NCBI RefSeq assembly: GCF_030867145.1
Contig: NC_134431.1
Location: 10,121,089-10,185,088, forward strand
Length of the DNA stretch: 64,000 nt
Origin: Opisthocomus hoazin
Lineage: Eukaryota > Chordata > Aves > Opisthocomiformes > Opisthocomidae
Direction: 5' to 3'
Shown piece after piece: positions 1-11,392 of the stretch. A program made the position numbers and the translations under genes. Every line of letters starts with the position of its first letter. Position 1 is the first letter of the stretch. The notes below the pieces were generated by a model that was given only the letters and a program-made list of their open reading frames with translations, had not been told where the DNA came from and searched no databases.

Positions 1-308
1 TTATTAGGTCCCCTCTCATCCTTCTCTTCTTCAGGCTGAACAAGCTCATCTCCCTCAGCCTTTCCTCCTAGGAGAGATGCTCCAGTCCCCTCACCATCCT
101 CGTAGCCCTCCGCTGGACTCTCTCCAGTAGCTCTTCATCTTTCTTGAACTGGGGAGCCCAGAACTGGACACAGTACTCCAGATGGAGCCTCATTAGGGCA
201 GTGTAGAGGGGGAGGAGAACCTCCCTTGACCTGCTGGCCGCACTCCACCTAATGCACCCCAGGACACCATTGGCTTTCTTGGCAGCCAGGGCACACTGCT
301 GGCTCAGC
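1..308 (-). mobile_element. CR1 LINE fragment, 3' part of ORF2 (runs off window start)
   Basis: Read on the minus strand, this stretch encodes part of the C-terminal region of the CR1 reverse transcriptase protein (key words [45 protein letters not shown]). It aligns with positions about 1820-2129 of the second CR1 copy in this window. Homology stops near 308, where the sequence becomes unrelated, so the element is 5'-truncated there; its 3' end lies beyond the window start. It is a dead fragment with no promoter or catalytic motifs. Confidence 0.93.
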
Positions 309-1489
309 ATGACTTCCCGTGCCCGTGACAGCTTCTGCTCTCATTACAGAAAATAAATGCAACCATTTCTGTCATGTAAATTGTATCAACTGAATAAAAG
401 TGTTAAATAGCTGAGGTAGTGTTACAGGTTCTGTTTATTTTTATCCTTGCTATTACTGCATGCTGCTTCCCAGCTGCAGTCAGAAATGCCAATCACAACA
501 AGGACTCTATGTGCTGAGCTGACTTTGAGTTTGGGTCACTGCTTTGGTTTTTAGTTCTATTGTGCATCATATTTCTGTACTGCTCTTAATGTTCTGTGAA
601 GTGTTTAGCCATCATTTGCAGAGACGGATTTCTGCAGATGGGTGGCCTTGACTTTCTTATCATTCGTTGTAGATAAGGCCTCTGGTTTCATCACCTAAGT
701 GGTACTTTATTGCAAATAAACATCTGCTTCTTTGTAGATTAGATGTAACTTTACTAATTTAGAGGGGTCAATTTACTACCTTTTCCCTGTTAAAACGTTT
801 TAAGGGGAAATGGGAACATTTCAAGAGGCAGTGTGGCTCCAAGGCTGAGGCGGGGCCAAGGATTGTTCTGGGTCTGGTCCTACAAATGTTTGGTGAAGTG
901 AAAAGACCGAGTGATGACAGGGAACTGCCAGCACAAATGAGGCCTATTTGGTAGACAGGACCCAGCAGGACAGGGCTTTGCTTACAACATTGAAACAGTA
1001 ATTTCCATGCCACTTGGTAGGCAAATTGCACCAGATGTCTGACTCATTGCATCCATGAGATGCAATGCGCTCAGGTTATCGCTGGCAGGCAGAGGTGTGG
1101 ATCAGACCAGGAATCTTTCCCTTTGTGGACTCCAGGATCTCTGCACAGCAGAGATCAAACTGGAGTCTGTTCTCTGACCTCTTTGGCTTCTTGACAATTT
1201 GACATGTATAAAACAAAGTCAGTGTGACTGTGTGATAGAGGCAGTACCTGGACCACAGTGATCTGGACAGTGTAATTGGAAAACAACTGGCTTTTTCTGT
1301 TAATGTAGTTACCACTGTCAGCTAAAAGCTTGACTAGTGTTGGCAGTACTCAACTCTTTTTCCAGCTGGGCAATTTAAATTTCTGATATGTGCATTAGTA
1401 CTAGATCAATTGTCTTTCAAATTTCACCTATTTCAGTCAAATACTAATACATGTTTAGTTTATTGGAGAGATTTATTTAAAGACATGGT
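309..1489. other. Unique intergenic spacer between two CR1 copies
   Basis: About 1.2 kb of unremarkable AT-leaning sequence. I see no exon, splice-bounded coding segment or repeat that I can name. Short stop-free stretches (for example 768-1031 and 1076-1315, minus strand) have no recognisable protein character. Confidence 0.5.
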
Positions 1490-2640
1490 TTCACAGAATC
1501 ACAGAATGTTCGGGGTTGGAAGGGACCTCTGTGGGTCATCTAGTCCAACCCCCCTGCCGAAGCAGGGTCACCTACAGCAGGCTGCAGAGGACCTTGTCCA
1601 GGCGGGTCTTGAATATCTCCAGAGAAGGAGACTCCACAACCTCCCTGGGCAGCCTGTTCCAGGGCTCCATCACCCTCAGAGGGAAGAAGTTCTTCCTCAT
1701 GTTCAGCTGGAACTTCCTGTGCCTCAGTTTGTGCCCATTGCCCCTTGTCCTGTCGCTGGGCACTACTGAAAAGAGTTTGGCCCCATCCTCCTGACACCCA
1801 CCCTGCAGATATTTATAAGCATTTATAAGGTCCGCTCTCAGCCTTCTCTTCTTCAGGCTAAACAAGCAGAGCTCCCTCAGCCTCTCCTCGTAGGAGAGAT
1901 GCTCCAGTCCCCTCATCTTCCTTGTAGCCCTCCGCTGGACTCTCTCCAGTAGTTCCTCATCTTTCTTGAACTGGGGAGCCCAGAACTGGACACAGTACTG
2001 CAGATGGGGCCTCACCAGGGCAGTGTAGAGGAGGAGGAGAACCTCCCTCGACCTACTGGCCACACTCTTCCTAATGCACCCCAGGAGACCATTGGCCTTC
2101 TTGGCAGCCAGGGCACACTGCTGGCTCATGGTCAACCTGTTGTCCCCTAGGACACCCAGGTCCCTCTCCACAGAGCTGCTCTCCAGCAGGTCAGCCCCAA
2201 GCCTGTACTGATGCATGGGGTTGTTCCTCCCCAGGTGCAGGACCCTGCATTTGGCTTTGTTGAACCTCATCAGGTTCCTCTCTGCCCAGCTTTCCAGCCT
2301 GTCCAGGTCACGGTGAATGGCAGCACAGCCTTCTGGTGTATCTACCACACCTCCCAGTTTGGTGTCATCAGCAAACTTGCTGAGGGTACATTCTAACTCT
2401 TCATCCAGGTCGTTGATGAAGAAGTTAAACAAGAGTGGGCCCAGTACTGACCCCTGGGGGACACCACTTGTTACCAGCCTCCAACTAGACTCAGCGCCAC
2501 TGATGACAACCCTCTGAGCTCTGCCGTTCAGCCAGTTCTCAATCCACCTCACCGACCACTCATCCAGCCCACACTTCCTGAGCTTCCCTATGAGGATGTT
2601 ATGGGAGACTGTGTCAAAAGCCTTGCTGTTTCTTAGGATG
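1490..2640 (-). mobile_element. CR1 LINE, 5'-truncated, 3' end intact
   Basis: A minus-strand CR1 non-LTR retrotransposon. The 3' end is at the left: positions 1491-1508 hold two tandem copies of the terminal octamer type (CACAGAAT on the plus strand), followed by the highly conserved CR1 tail (GGTTGGAAGGGACCTCTGTG, 1514-1533). The body carries an open reading frame for the reverse-transcriptase C-terminal half. Homology ends near 2640 at the 5' truncation, as is usual for CR1. No target-site duplication is obvious. Being open over 357 codons, it is likely younger than the other repeats here. Confidence 0.95.
1572..2640 (-). pseudogene. CR1 ORF2 remnant: reverse transcriptase palm and C-terminal region
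   Basis: The open frame lacks a natural start; it begins where the element is truncated and ends at a stop near 1572. It enters inside the RT domain at the [16 protein letters not shown] block, continues through [12 protein letters not shown], and reaches the catalytic FADD box at 2363-2374 (plus coordinates). The conserved tail follows, with [13 protein letters not shown] and MEPWNRLP words. The endonuclease domain and the start of RT are missing, so it cannot act on its own. It is part of the mobile element and not a host gene. Confidence 0.9.
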
Positions 2641-2645
2641 TGCAA

Positions 2646-5600
2646 TCAACTGGCAACTTTAAAACAGGACCAGTTACAGTAAGTATATTTGCTTTCTTCT
2701 GCACCTTGTGTAGCTCATTACAGAGCCTGGTTCATCAGCACAGTTATGTCTGTGTGCAGTGTAATATCTCAAGTATATTTAAGCATGCTTTTGAACTTAA
2801 ACAGAACACTGAGGTGTCTCTCTAAGCAGCATCTAGGCATTACTTTAGGATATAGTGTCTGTATCACTTTGCTTTCCATTTGCTTTGCTTTTGTCCCTAA
2901 CATCTGGGGAGAGAATTAGCAGGGTGAAATGCACAGCCTGGGTGATAACTGTATTGAAGCTATTCCTAACTGTTCCTATGTTGTGCAGAGCGCCAGGGTG
3001 CAAGTGGTGCCATGTCACCCTGGAGCCTGATGCTGCAACTTGCATATGACCCATTTGCACTTGCTGATTCATAAGCCAGCTCAACTGACTTGACAATCCA
3101 GTAAATAAATGAATGGAGTTTTCTTTAGCTGTGGGTGGATTCGTGTGACCTGAGATATAGAAGGATATCACTATAAGTCCCAAGCGAGTCTTTTGCTGCG
3201 TAGAGGGACAATATCCATTTTTTTCTTGTCTCTTTCAGGAAAACCAAGGTAAAGAAAACTCTTGATGTTTCTCTTGGATTTGTCAGTTACCAAAAAAAAA
3301 AAGTTTTAGCTATTTCATCTTAATCTTATAAATAGCCACTTGTGGAAAAAAATAAGGGGCCTGGATTCTGGCCTATGCCTAGTTCCAGCTCTTAGTGACT
3401 AAAGAGAAGGGGAAATGGTGGCCTGGAGTCCCAGTCTCTTATGCTGAGAACACATTCGCCAAAGTGATCAACTTACGTGAGATAGGATGATCTGGTAGTG
3501 ACTGGGAAGACGGAGCTTATGGGGCGTGAACTGGGCTGCTGTTTCTGGGATATGTGCACTTCTTGTTTCTTCTGTAACATCTCTTGCACACTTGCAGATT
3601 CCTCATAGGAAGGGAATAAAACTGTCTGTGCTAAAGAAGGCAAAAGAAAAGGTTTCATTTGCTAGCTGAGCCACAGGTTCTTTGGAGTGAGCAAAGACCT
3701 GCTGGGAGAAGTCCCTGTCTATATTATACATGTCCCTGTTGATATCTTCTATCCTTAGAACACCAGCAGTAAAATCCCATGGGCTTTAGAAGCAGGAGGC
3801 ACTGAACTGCAGCCTGAGCCAGTGAAGGGAGGAAGGCTGCTGCCGCCTGCTGCCACCTGCTGCTTCTGGAGCCATCTCAGCAAGGCGTGGGCTGCAGGAG
3901 AAGCATTGCTGGAGGAGGATGCAAAGGTGCAAGGGCTGAAGGAGGAGGCAGTTGTCTGTGGAGGCAGCTGGTGAAAGCATGAGAATGGAGCTAGTTGGGG
4001 AGGAATCTGAAAAGTGAAGCACTGCTTTTGATTTAATGTGGGAGAGGGTCATGTAGCTTATGGAATCTGCTAGAGGATGTGCCTTGTTATGGGGTTATTC
4101 TGGATCTAAAAGATTCCCAGTAGTGCTTTCTGGAGTCAGGTGTCACCCTGCATGTTCACAGACTAGGGGAAAATTCCAGGTTCAACTTGAATTCAAACGT
4201 GTTCAAGTTTTTTTTTCTGCGTAGGGGTAGGAATATGGCTTACCTTTTTTGTAGGGTCCCTTCTCATGGCTCAGACTCTCACAAATTGTTCCCTGATTTT
4301 CTGTTAGGAAAAGAAAAAGGTAACTGAAAGTACCAGGTTCAGAAAAGTTGGCTGGTTTCCCTTTCTTTGGGAAAGCAAAAGACTCGGAGAGAAAACCACT
4401 AAAAGCTTTTTATTAAAGTATTTATCTTTCCTATTTTCTAAATAAGACTTCCGGCTACTTTGAACCTTCTCCATTTTTCATTAAAGATAATAGCTTTTTA
4501 ATGACAACGAGTTTGTTTCCTTTATGCCCTGGGGTGAGTCATAGCCCTGCTCTCTATGGAGAGGAAATATATGATGGGGTTGTGTCATGGCTTTTGGCAG
4601 AAGAGAGGAGAAGGCCATGTTCTCTATGCCTATGGCCACATCTGAATGAGAGGAGCGGGACTTCCCTCCTTCTTTTCTAGCCTGACTTCCCCCCATGGTC
4701 TTATAATGTAGTATTATATATGAGAGAGGAGAAGGCAGAATAAGCAGATCACACTTCCCGTGTGTTGGAGACTGCTGGAGACACTAGCCTTGCTATGTTG
4801 AGATGAAGCCTTTATGCAGGGTGGATGCTTCTGGGGTTTAAATCCAAGATGGTGTTTGCACAGCCATAACTGCTCTGCCATGGCATGGATTCTGTTAGCA
4901 GTACCTCGAGAGTCTGCATCTGGGGGACAAAACTGGTGAGGTGAAAACCAGCAGATGCTTTGGACCTAGCTGGTCATAGAGTGGGGCTCTGGAGAAGACT
5001 ACTGCCCTCTGGTAGTGCCCACTATGCACTCTGTCTGGGAAGCTGATGTGGTTCTCCTTTTTGCAGCCATCTGAGAGTGAGTTTTACAAGAGTGGCAAAG
5101 GCACATCTGAAGAGGCGTGCAGCAGTTGCTGGCCTACTGAGCACAGGCAGAAAAGTGCGGGTCTAACAAGAACGAATTTATTTTCTGGAGGATACACTTT
5201 TTGGTCCCTGGGTCAATAGCCCCTTTCAGCTGTGTTGGACAAAACTCCCTGCAGTCCTAATGAGATCCCATCCTTTCATCAGAGTATAGGACTCTTCCTG
5301 GGTAGGCTTTGCTTGCAGGTGAAGTTTAGGACTATTTGGTTCAATGTTCTCTACTTTGGCAAAATACAGAAGAATCTCAAATACACAGCCTCGGAATCTG
5401 ATTTTTCTTCAGATTTTCTTCAGGAAAATCTTTGAATCTTGCGTGGTATCAACCCTTCGCCCATGTTTCTGCGTGCTAAAAACTAGCAGATATATAAGAA
5501 GGGGAATGATGTTTAAGGGTCTTTTCACTTCTATTCTAAGATCTCAAAGGACACTGTGAAGGAGGGAATCGCGGTGCAGAGTTTGAAGCTCCTCCAAGTA

Positions 5601-6245
5601 AAGCAGTGTTAGGATCCCTGCAGATGCATTCTTTGCTTGCTGGTCTTGATAAAAGAAAATTCCACCTGAATCTTTTCTCAAATAAGCTTTTTTAAAGACT
5701 CAATGCTTAGTCCTCCTCCCTTTCCTGACCCCCCCAACACTTTTTTAATTATGGCTTTCTGCACCGGGTGCCTGGGGTAAGCAGGCAGACAGGCATTTCA
5801 AGAAAGCAGGAGCAGGTGTGAAAGTAAATCAGCCAGCTTCTATAGTTCTTACTATTGTTATTTCAAGTTTGTCAAAAGAAAGAAAAGAAATTAATTCTTG
5901 CATCAGGATATTTTCACACATGAGACTCCTCTTTTTCTCAGCACTAACACCTTGTTATCTGCCTGTGTGAATTTGTTTTCATCTTGGCCTTAAGTGCATG
6001 AATTCATACTGTGAGAGGGGTGCGTGGGAAAGCAAGACCACATCCCCAGCAGCAGTTCCTTTTGTTGTCAAAGGTTAGCTAACCTAAAGAAGGACTTGAG
6101 AGAGGCAACACCTGTGAGGTGAGCGAGTGAGGAACTGGATGTTAGAAATGCAACTATGACAGAGAGATAAATGGAGGAGCTGCTGCAGCAGAGTCTGAGA
6201 TGGTTGCACCCCTCTCTCCGGCTCAAACCGCTGGCCAGGCAGCCC
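2646..6245. other. Intergenic sequence, no gene seen
   Basis: About 3.6 kb with no coding segment I can support. It contains short homopolymer runs (poly-A at about 3291-3302) and T-rich patches. Short frames such as 2845-3183 and 3786-4052 on the minus strand have no domain signature, and I regard them as chance. Confidence 0.5.
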
Positions 6246-6254
6246 CTCCTCACG

Positions 6255-6640
6255 GGGTGGTTCTTCAGCCTGCAGAAGAGATGATTAAGGGAGAATTCAG
6301 TGGAGATCTATAAAATCCCAAGTGGCCTTGAGAAAGTAAATGAGAATTGATTGTTCCTTGTCTCTTCCTATACAAGAACTAGGGATTCAAATTAAATCAG
6401 CTGATGGTAGGTTCAAAACAACTTAGTGTGCTGTGTAGCATGGCATACTGCTATGAGAGACTGTGGGTGATGAAAAGTTTACATGGGCTCAAAATGAGAT
6501 GGGAGAGAATTTGTGTAAGACTTGTACTGAGGCTTAGACACTACCTATTAGGAAATCCTGGAGGTGAAATTACCAGAAATTGAGAGCATTCTGGGGAAAC
6601 ACTACTATACATCCAGCCTATTTTGTATTCCAGCCTGGGC
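6255..6640 (+). mobile_element. Old, degraded CR1-type LINE 3' region
   Basis: Several words match the end of ancient bird/reptile CR1 ORF2 and its 3' region on the plus strand: AGATCTATAAAATCCCAAGT near 6304, then a block like 'GTCTCTTCCTATACAAGAAC' near 6361, then a 'GGTAGGTTCAAAACAA' block near 6406, and a later AAAAGTTTACATGGG block near 6474. A deletion of expected intervening sequence follows the third block. No open frame remains. The family assignment is from remembered consensus; the limits are approximate. Confidence 0.6.
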
Positions 6641-6649
6641 ATCTGCTGT

Positions 6650-9600
6650 TAGCTACTATTGAAGACAGATATTGGGGGAGGTGGGTCTTTGTTTTGACCC
6701 AGTGCAGCTTTTCTAGTGAATGAATAAATGCTCAGCTTTTTGTCAGCAGCAGTGTGAGCTCAGACCCCAGTTTCTGCTCTGGTATGGTTAGATCAGCTCT
6801 GAGGAGTAAGAGAACACTTTGCAGTAGATTGCACAAAGGACATCTTTGACCTGTCTGAAGAAAGAGCTGTGTGCACTGTACTGGGGCTGGCAGGACTAGG
6901 ACAGCAGCATCCTCAGCGCCTAGGATGGGATGAAGGGCTGAGGCACTTCAAAGATTTCCTACTGCCAGGACATGGGGAAAAGCGTTAAACAATTGAATGA
7001 AATAAACAGTAAAACCTCAGGTGAACAGCTTCAATGGAGTAGCCAGGCAGGGTAGATCCTCAGAGACAGCCAGGTGTTTCTTGCACATGTTCCCTGCTTT
7101 TCCTGAGCTGGAGGCTTTTTTTTTCCAATCTGCCACACAAAGGGAAGGGTCTGGGACAGGAAAACATTCAGCAAACTACAGAATCAGATAAGTACCATGA
7201 ACACAAAACCACAGCAATTGCTTTGGCCTTGGCGTGCAGCCAGCTTGCCCCTATTCTGCCTGATCAGTCAGGCACAAGCATAATGGACAGTTTGAAAGGG
7301 AGAGTTAGTTAAGAGTAGCACGGGGCAGTTCAGTCTCCCTTTGGATTTATGTTGGTGGTCCTCTCCTCTGCTGCACTTTGCCTCCAGTTCAGGCAGGCAG
7401 AGCATAAGAGCAAATGCTGCTACTTCAGCCAGAGCAGCAACCCGAAAGGAGTCAGAGGAAATGTAGGGCTTGTCTCTGGATATAAATACTGTTGAAAATG
7501 AAACAGCCTTTCAGAGGATGCTGAAGCATCTTGTCATGAAGGAGGATATCGCCAGAAACAGGATGATGGGATAGGAAGAAAGGGATGGAAGGTTATTACA
7601 TAATTACAAGTTGGGAGCTCAGCTTCCAAAGGGTGGAGGAGTGATGAGATTTGGCTTTCAGTTTTGATTCGTGAAAGTGCTGTCTGTGGTTAGAGCAAAG
7701 TCCCTGGTTCTCAACTATCCTGAAAGGTCTCAGCCTCTTGCTAGGTTTCCTGGTTGAGGACTTTTGCTGCTTCTATCAGAAGTTGGTTACTAGTTAGTTG
7801 TAGGAAGCTTGATCATTTGTCCCAGCTTTGAAACTAATAAAGTTTCTGAGGGTTTCTCTGCTTCCCTGCTGATATTTAAAAGCTGAAAACAAAGTTGCTG
7901 TGTGCAACTAGAATTCCTCCTGTGCTCCTCTATGCCCAGCAGTTCATAGTCTGTTTAGGACCACATGTGCCAAAACTCTCACCAGCAAAGCCTGGAAAAG
8001 TGTGCTCTCGGTTCCGAGCGTGAGATAGGAAAGGCAGCAGACCATAGAACAGACTCTGCTGCAGAAATTGATTTTCAGGTTGGTGCCTGTTCACAGCAGC
8101 AAAAGTGTAGGTGGAAATACTGACCTTTGCCTTCTTTTGGATGAGCATTGTTGCCATTGCTGTTGATTTGCGTCATGCTCTGGAAAGCTCGTGTGAACTG
8201 CTGGTGCTTCGTGCTGAGATATAATGAACAAGCAGAGCATCCCTTGTGACAGCCTTGGAGAAGGGTTTGAAAGAGCTGGCAGCCAGCTCTCCTGTGGCCT
8301 TCACATATCTGTAGAAATCAGCTCCAAGAAATCAGATCCCTTGGCTACTTCTATGCGTTTACAGACTTGGCTGTGACAATGGAAAGTAAAATCAGAAACT
8401 CTAAACCAGAACCTCCCCCCCCCCCGCATACTGATAGCTCTGCTAGTTTCCTTATTGCTGGAATGCACAGGAATCCAAGTCCTGCGCAAAGGACATGAAG
8501 TGCAAGGGGCTGTACAAACACAGAACAAAGAAAATAGCGCCGTCCTAGCGTATTGGCAATGTGCATATAAATTATCAGGTGATGGCTAGAGGCAAAGGGG
8601 GTGAACACTTAGGAATAGGGTAAATTGTATTTAAAAACCTGATATATCCTGTCCAGACACCAGGCTACATAATTTTCTCTCTTTTTTTTTTTGTGGGAAA
8701 GTTACGGCAAAATAAAATTTACAAAGGGGCTGGTATTGAGCAGCATTCCCCATTCCACAGATGGGTGGATCAGCCTATGCTGCAGGCAGGGACACTGATT
8801 AACTATCCAGAGTGAAAGTGAGAGTAAGCTCCCCTTTGTCCCTTAGACGGTACTCTCCATCTGCCACATCCTTCCAGCCCTCAGAGTTAACGAAGGGAGC
8901 AGGAGGGCCTCTGGGAACTGGGTCAGTGGCAGCTCCAGCTCAGTGCAGCTTAATTAAGCGAAGGAAAATGAGCGAGAGGGCAGGAACCCTGCGTGGCCAG
9001 CAGGAAAAGCAGCTGGGTTTGAACAAGCAGATAAAGTCGCATTTCCACCTGCCGTAGTGAACTGCCTCTTGATGTTCCCTGGAGGTTGGAAGACACAATC
9101 TCCACTGCCAAGGACAGCTCTGCAAGCTGTTCTGCTGCTGAACCTCTCTTTGTAACAGGCACTAGCCACATTTCCTTTCTGTAAAGCACGCTTGCTTGGC
9201 TCCAGTATTCCTCATAGGGCCAACAGTCCCACTTTTAGACTTGGCAATTGCCTTGCAAGAAGTCTGTTCTTGGGCTGATGTGGTCCAGGATGGCTTGGGC
9301 CATGTTTTCCTTGGCTTCTTTAATGTTACCATCTTTAGAGCCTGTTAGGGGAAAAAAAAACCAACCTCCAACAAACCCTAAAAAATACCCTAGGGCTATG
9401 TCAAACCAGAACAAGGGAGAACTACTGCTTTCAAAGTGGGAAAGGGAGATGAGCAACAAAGTTTGCTCCCAGGAGCTTTAAGTGGGGGTGGATTGAATAC
9501 AAACCCTGCTGACATGCCTGGACCCAGATCAAAGTTCCCTAATAGAGTGGGATCAGTCAAAATTGCCATCTTTATGCGGCTGCAAAAGCTAATTTTAATT

Positions 9601-9835
9601 CAGTCAGTTTTCTGTGTCTCAGAATACTGTGAATGTGTTCCTCCTACCCCAACAATTGTTGGCAGGTGGACTTGGAGCATGGCAACATCAGCGCTGGAAA
9701 TGAAACACCTGGGAAGTGTTCTCTCTTACTGCCCCTCAGTTAATTGTGCAAGAGCTGCATTGGCCTGTGGTTTGTGTTGACTAATTAGCTGAGTAATGCA
9801 ATCTCCTTTTGAATGTTCTTCCTGTTCTGGATCAT
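6650..9835. other. Intergenic sequence with a poly-C tract, no gene seen
   Basis: About 3.2 kb of mixed sequence without splice-bounded coding segments I recognise. It contains an 11-base C run at 8415-8425 and short poly-T and poly-A runs near 8683 and 9352. Stop-free stretches around 8900-9190 on both strands overlap one another and show no family motif. Confidence 0.5.
8415..8425. repeat. C11 homopolymer
   Basis: An uninterrupted run of 11 C on the plus strand in intergenic DNA, a potential sequencing-length weak spot. Confidence 0.9.
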
Positions 9836-9837
9836 GA

Positions 9838-9975
9838 ATGAGACATACATTGATTAAATGACTTACCCGTGGTCACATAGTCAGTGACTCATTGGCAGAG
9901 GCAGGAATTATCACCTGGTATCGTTAAATTCCCACTTCCTAGACCCCATGGCCTCTTCTTTCTAGTGCTCTTCTC
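9838..9975 (+). repeat. MIR / CORE-SINE-like fragment
   Basis: The segment around 9855-9960 follows the MIR core pattern on the plus strand: a TTAAATGACTTACCCGTGGT block, then GTCACATAGTCAGTGA, then TTGGCAGAGGCAGGAATTA, and a trailing pyrimidine-rich end with 'CTTCCTAGACCCCATGGCC'. This matches the order and spacing of the remembered MIR core (TGACTTGCCCAAGGTCACAC, GGCAGAGC). It is diverged and lacks the tRNA-like head. Confidence 0.65.
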
Positions 9976-10950
9976 TTTCCTCTCCTGATCTTTTTGCCTC
10001 TTGCCCACTGCAGGATTTCTTACATGTGCGATTTCCAAGGTGACGATATCTGACCACTGCCAAGAAAATGAGACCTCTGTCCTTTGCTACAGACATCTAT
10101 GGACATACAAAGAAGCTAAATTACTTTTATTTCTTATATTTTTGGAACATTTTACCATGTTATGCCTGAGCTGGTGCAGTGCTAGGTCTCTGCTGCTCCC
10201 ATGCCTCCAGCATTGCACATGATGAAAGTGTTAGCCTGTGCTCTAATATTATTTTCTGTTTTTCTGGAATTGTCTTTGCTGCAGTCTTCCTGAAGTGGGA
10301 ACACGCTGCCCATACCCACTGTTAGTACAATAGCACAATCAGTCGCAAAAAGTCAGTGGGTGGGTTTTATAAATCCCAGTTCAGTATTCAGCAAGGTATA
10401 ACATCTGTTGTGGTTAATATTTTAGAGCAAGCCTGTTTGATAAAAAGTTACAGTAAAGCCTTTAGCTTCCTACTGAATAGCTAAATAATTCACAGGACTG
10501 ACTCTAATCACTTTAAGCTGCTTGCATTTGAAAGTAAGCAGAAAATTCAGAGTAATTCTGTAGAGAGGCAGTGTAGCCAGCTGGGTCGTGTTTCTTACAA
10601 GCTGCTGCGCTGGGAGTGAAGTACTTTCAGGTTTTTAATGGCTCCTGAGGTATGCTGGAGTCAAATATGGCAAAAAAATGGTCTCTTTTATCATTCGGTT
10701 TTTGATGCTAATCTTTATGATGATTTGGCTGCCAAGTGCTAGCAGTCAGTGCAGGAATTATACCCTCCAGTTTTAAAAGTTCGCAGAAGTGTAACTATGG
10801 ATGCAGGGTGACCGTGAGATGCCAGGAAGGTTGAGGCAAAGAAACGCTATGGTAGCGTCAGGAAAATAAAAGGTGTTTGCGTGCAGTCACTGTGGCCGTA
10901 AGTCCGCTGTAAGGCACTGGGTATAGTGTGTGTCTGTGTGTGTATGTCTG
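9976..10950. other. Upstream flank of the SBSPON-like gene
   Basis: Roughly 1 kb of AT-leaning sequence leading up to the CpG island. A short interrupted TG repeat occupies 10926-10950, directly next to the GC-rich start of the island. I see no convincing TATA box, as expected for a CpG-island promoter. Confidence 0.45.
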
Positions 10951-11157
10951 TACGTGCAGCCCGCAGGGTGAGCGGGGCGGGGGCGGTCTGCCCGGCACCG
11001 GGCGGCCCCGGCCCCGCCGCCCGGCCAGGCCCGCCCCGCCGCCTTCCCCCGCTGAGCGGCGGGGCCAGGGCGCGGGGGGAGGCGGGCCGGTTCCTTCGCC
11101 CCCTCAGCGCCCGCTCCCGGCGCCGTTGAGCTGGCAGCCGGGCGGCGGAGGCGCCGT

Positions 11158-11167
11158 GCCGCCATGG
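11158..11167 (+). promoter_or_regulatory. Kozak context at the SBSPON-like start codon
   Basis: GCCGCCATGG is a full-length vertebrate initiation consensus. It supports the ATG at 11164 over the overlapping out-of-frame ATG at 11172, and the reading frame from here leads straight into a hydrophobic signal peptide. Confidence 0.85.
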
Positions 11168-11392
11168 CGCGGTGCCCCGGCGGGGCGGCCCTGCTGGCGC
11201 TGCTGCTGCTGCCGGCACTGCCCCGCCGCGCCGCCGCCGGCTGTGCCTCCCGCCGGCTGTGCTGCCCGGGCCGCGACCCGGCCTGCCTCAGCGCCGGCCG
11301 GCGGCCCGACGGCTCCCACGGGCCCTGCTACTGCGACCAGGCGTGCGCCCGCACGCTCGACTGCTGCCACGACTACGCCCGGGCCTGCCCAG
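11164..11392 (+). CDS. SBSPON-like exon 1: signal peptide and somatomedin B domain
   Basis: Encodes residues 1-76 and the first base of codon 77. A Leu-rich signal peptide (ALLALLLLPAL) ends near AAAG at 23-26. The somatomedin B domain has ten cysteines at 27, 33, 34, 41, 55, 57, 61, 67, 68 and 75, including the hallmark CYCDQAC and DCCHDY words. The donor is CCCAG|GTGAGT at 11393. Confidence 0.95.

Noticed and set aside
1410-1797. Plus-strand frames over the CR1 tail
   Set aside because: They are antisense readings of the CR1 3' end and have no independent coding support.
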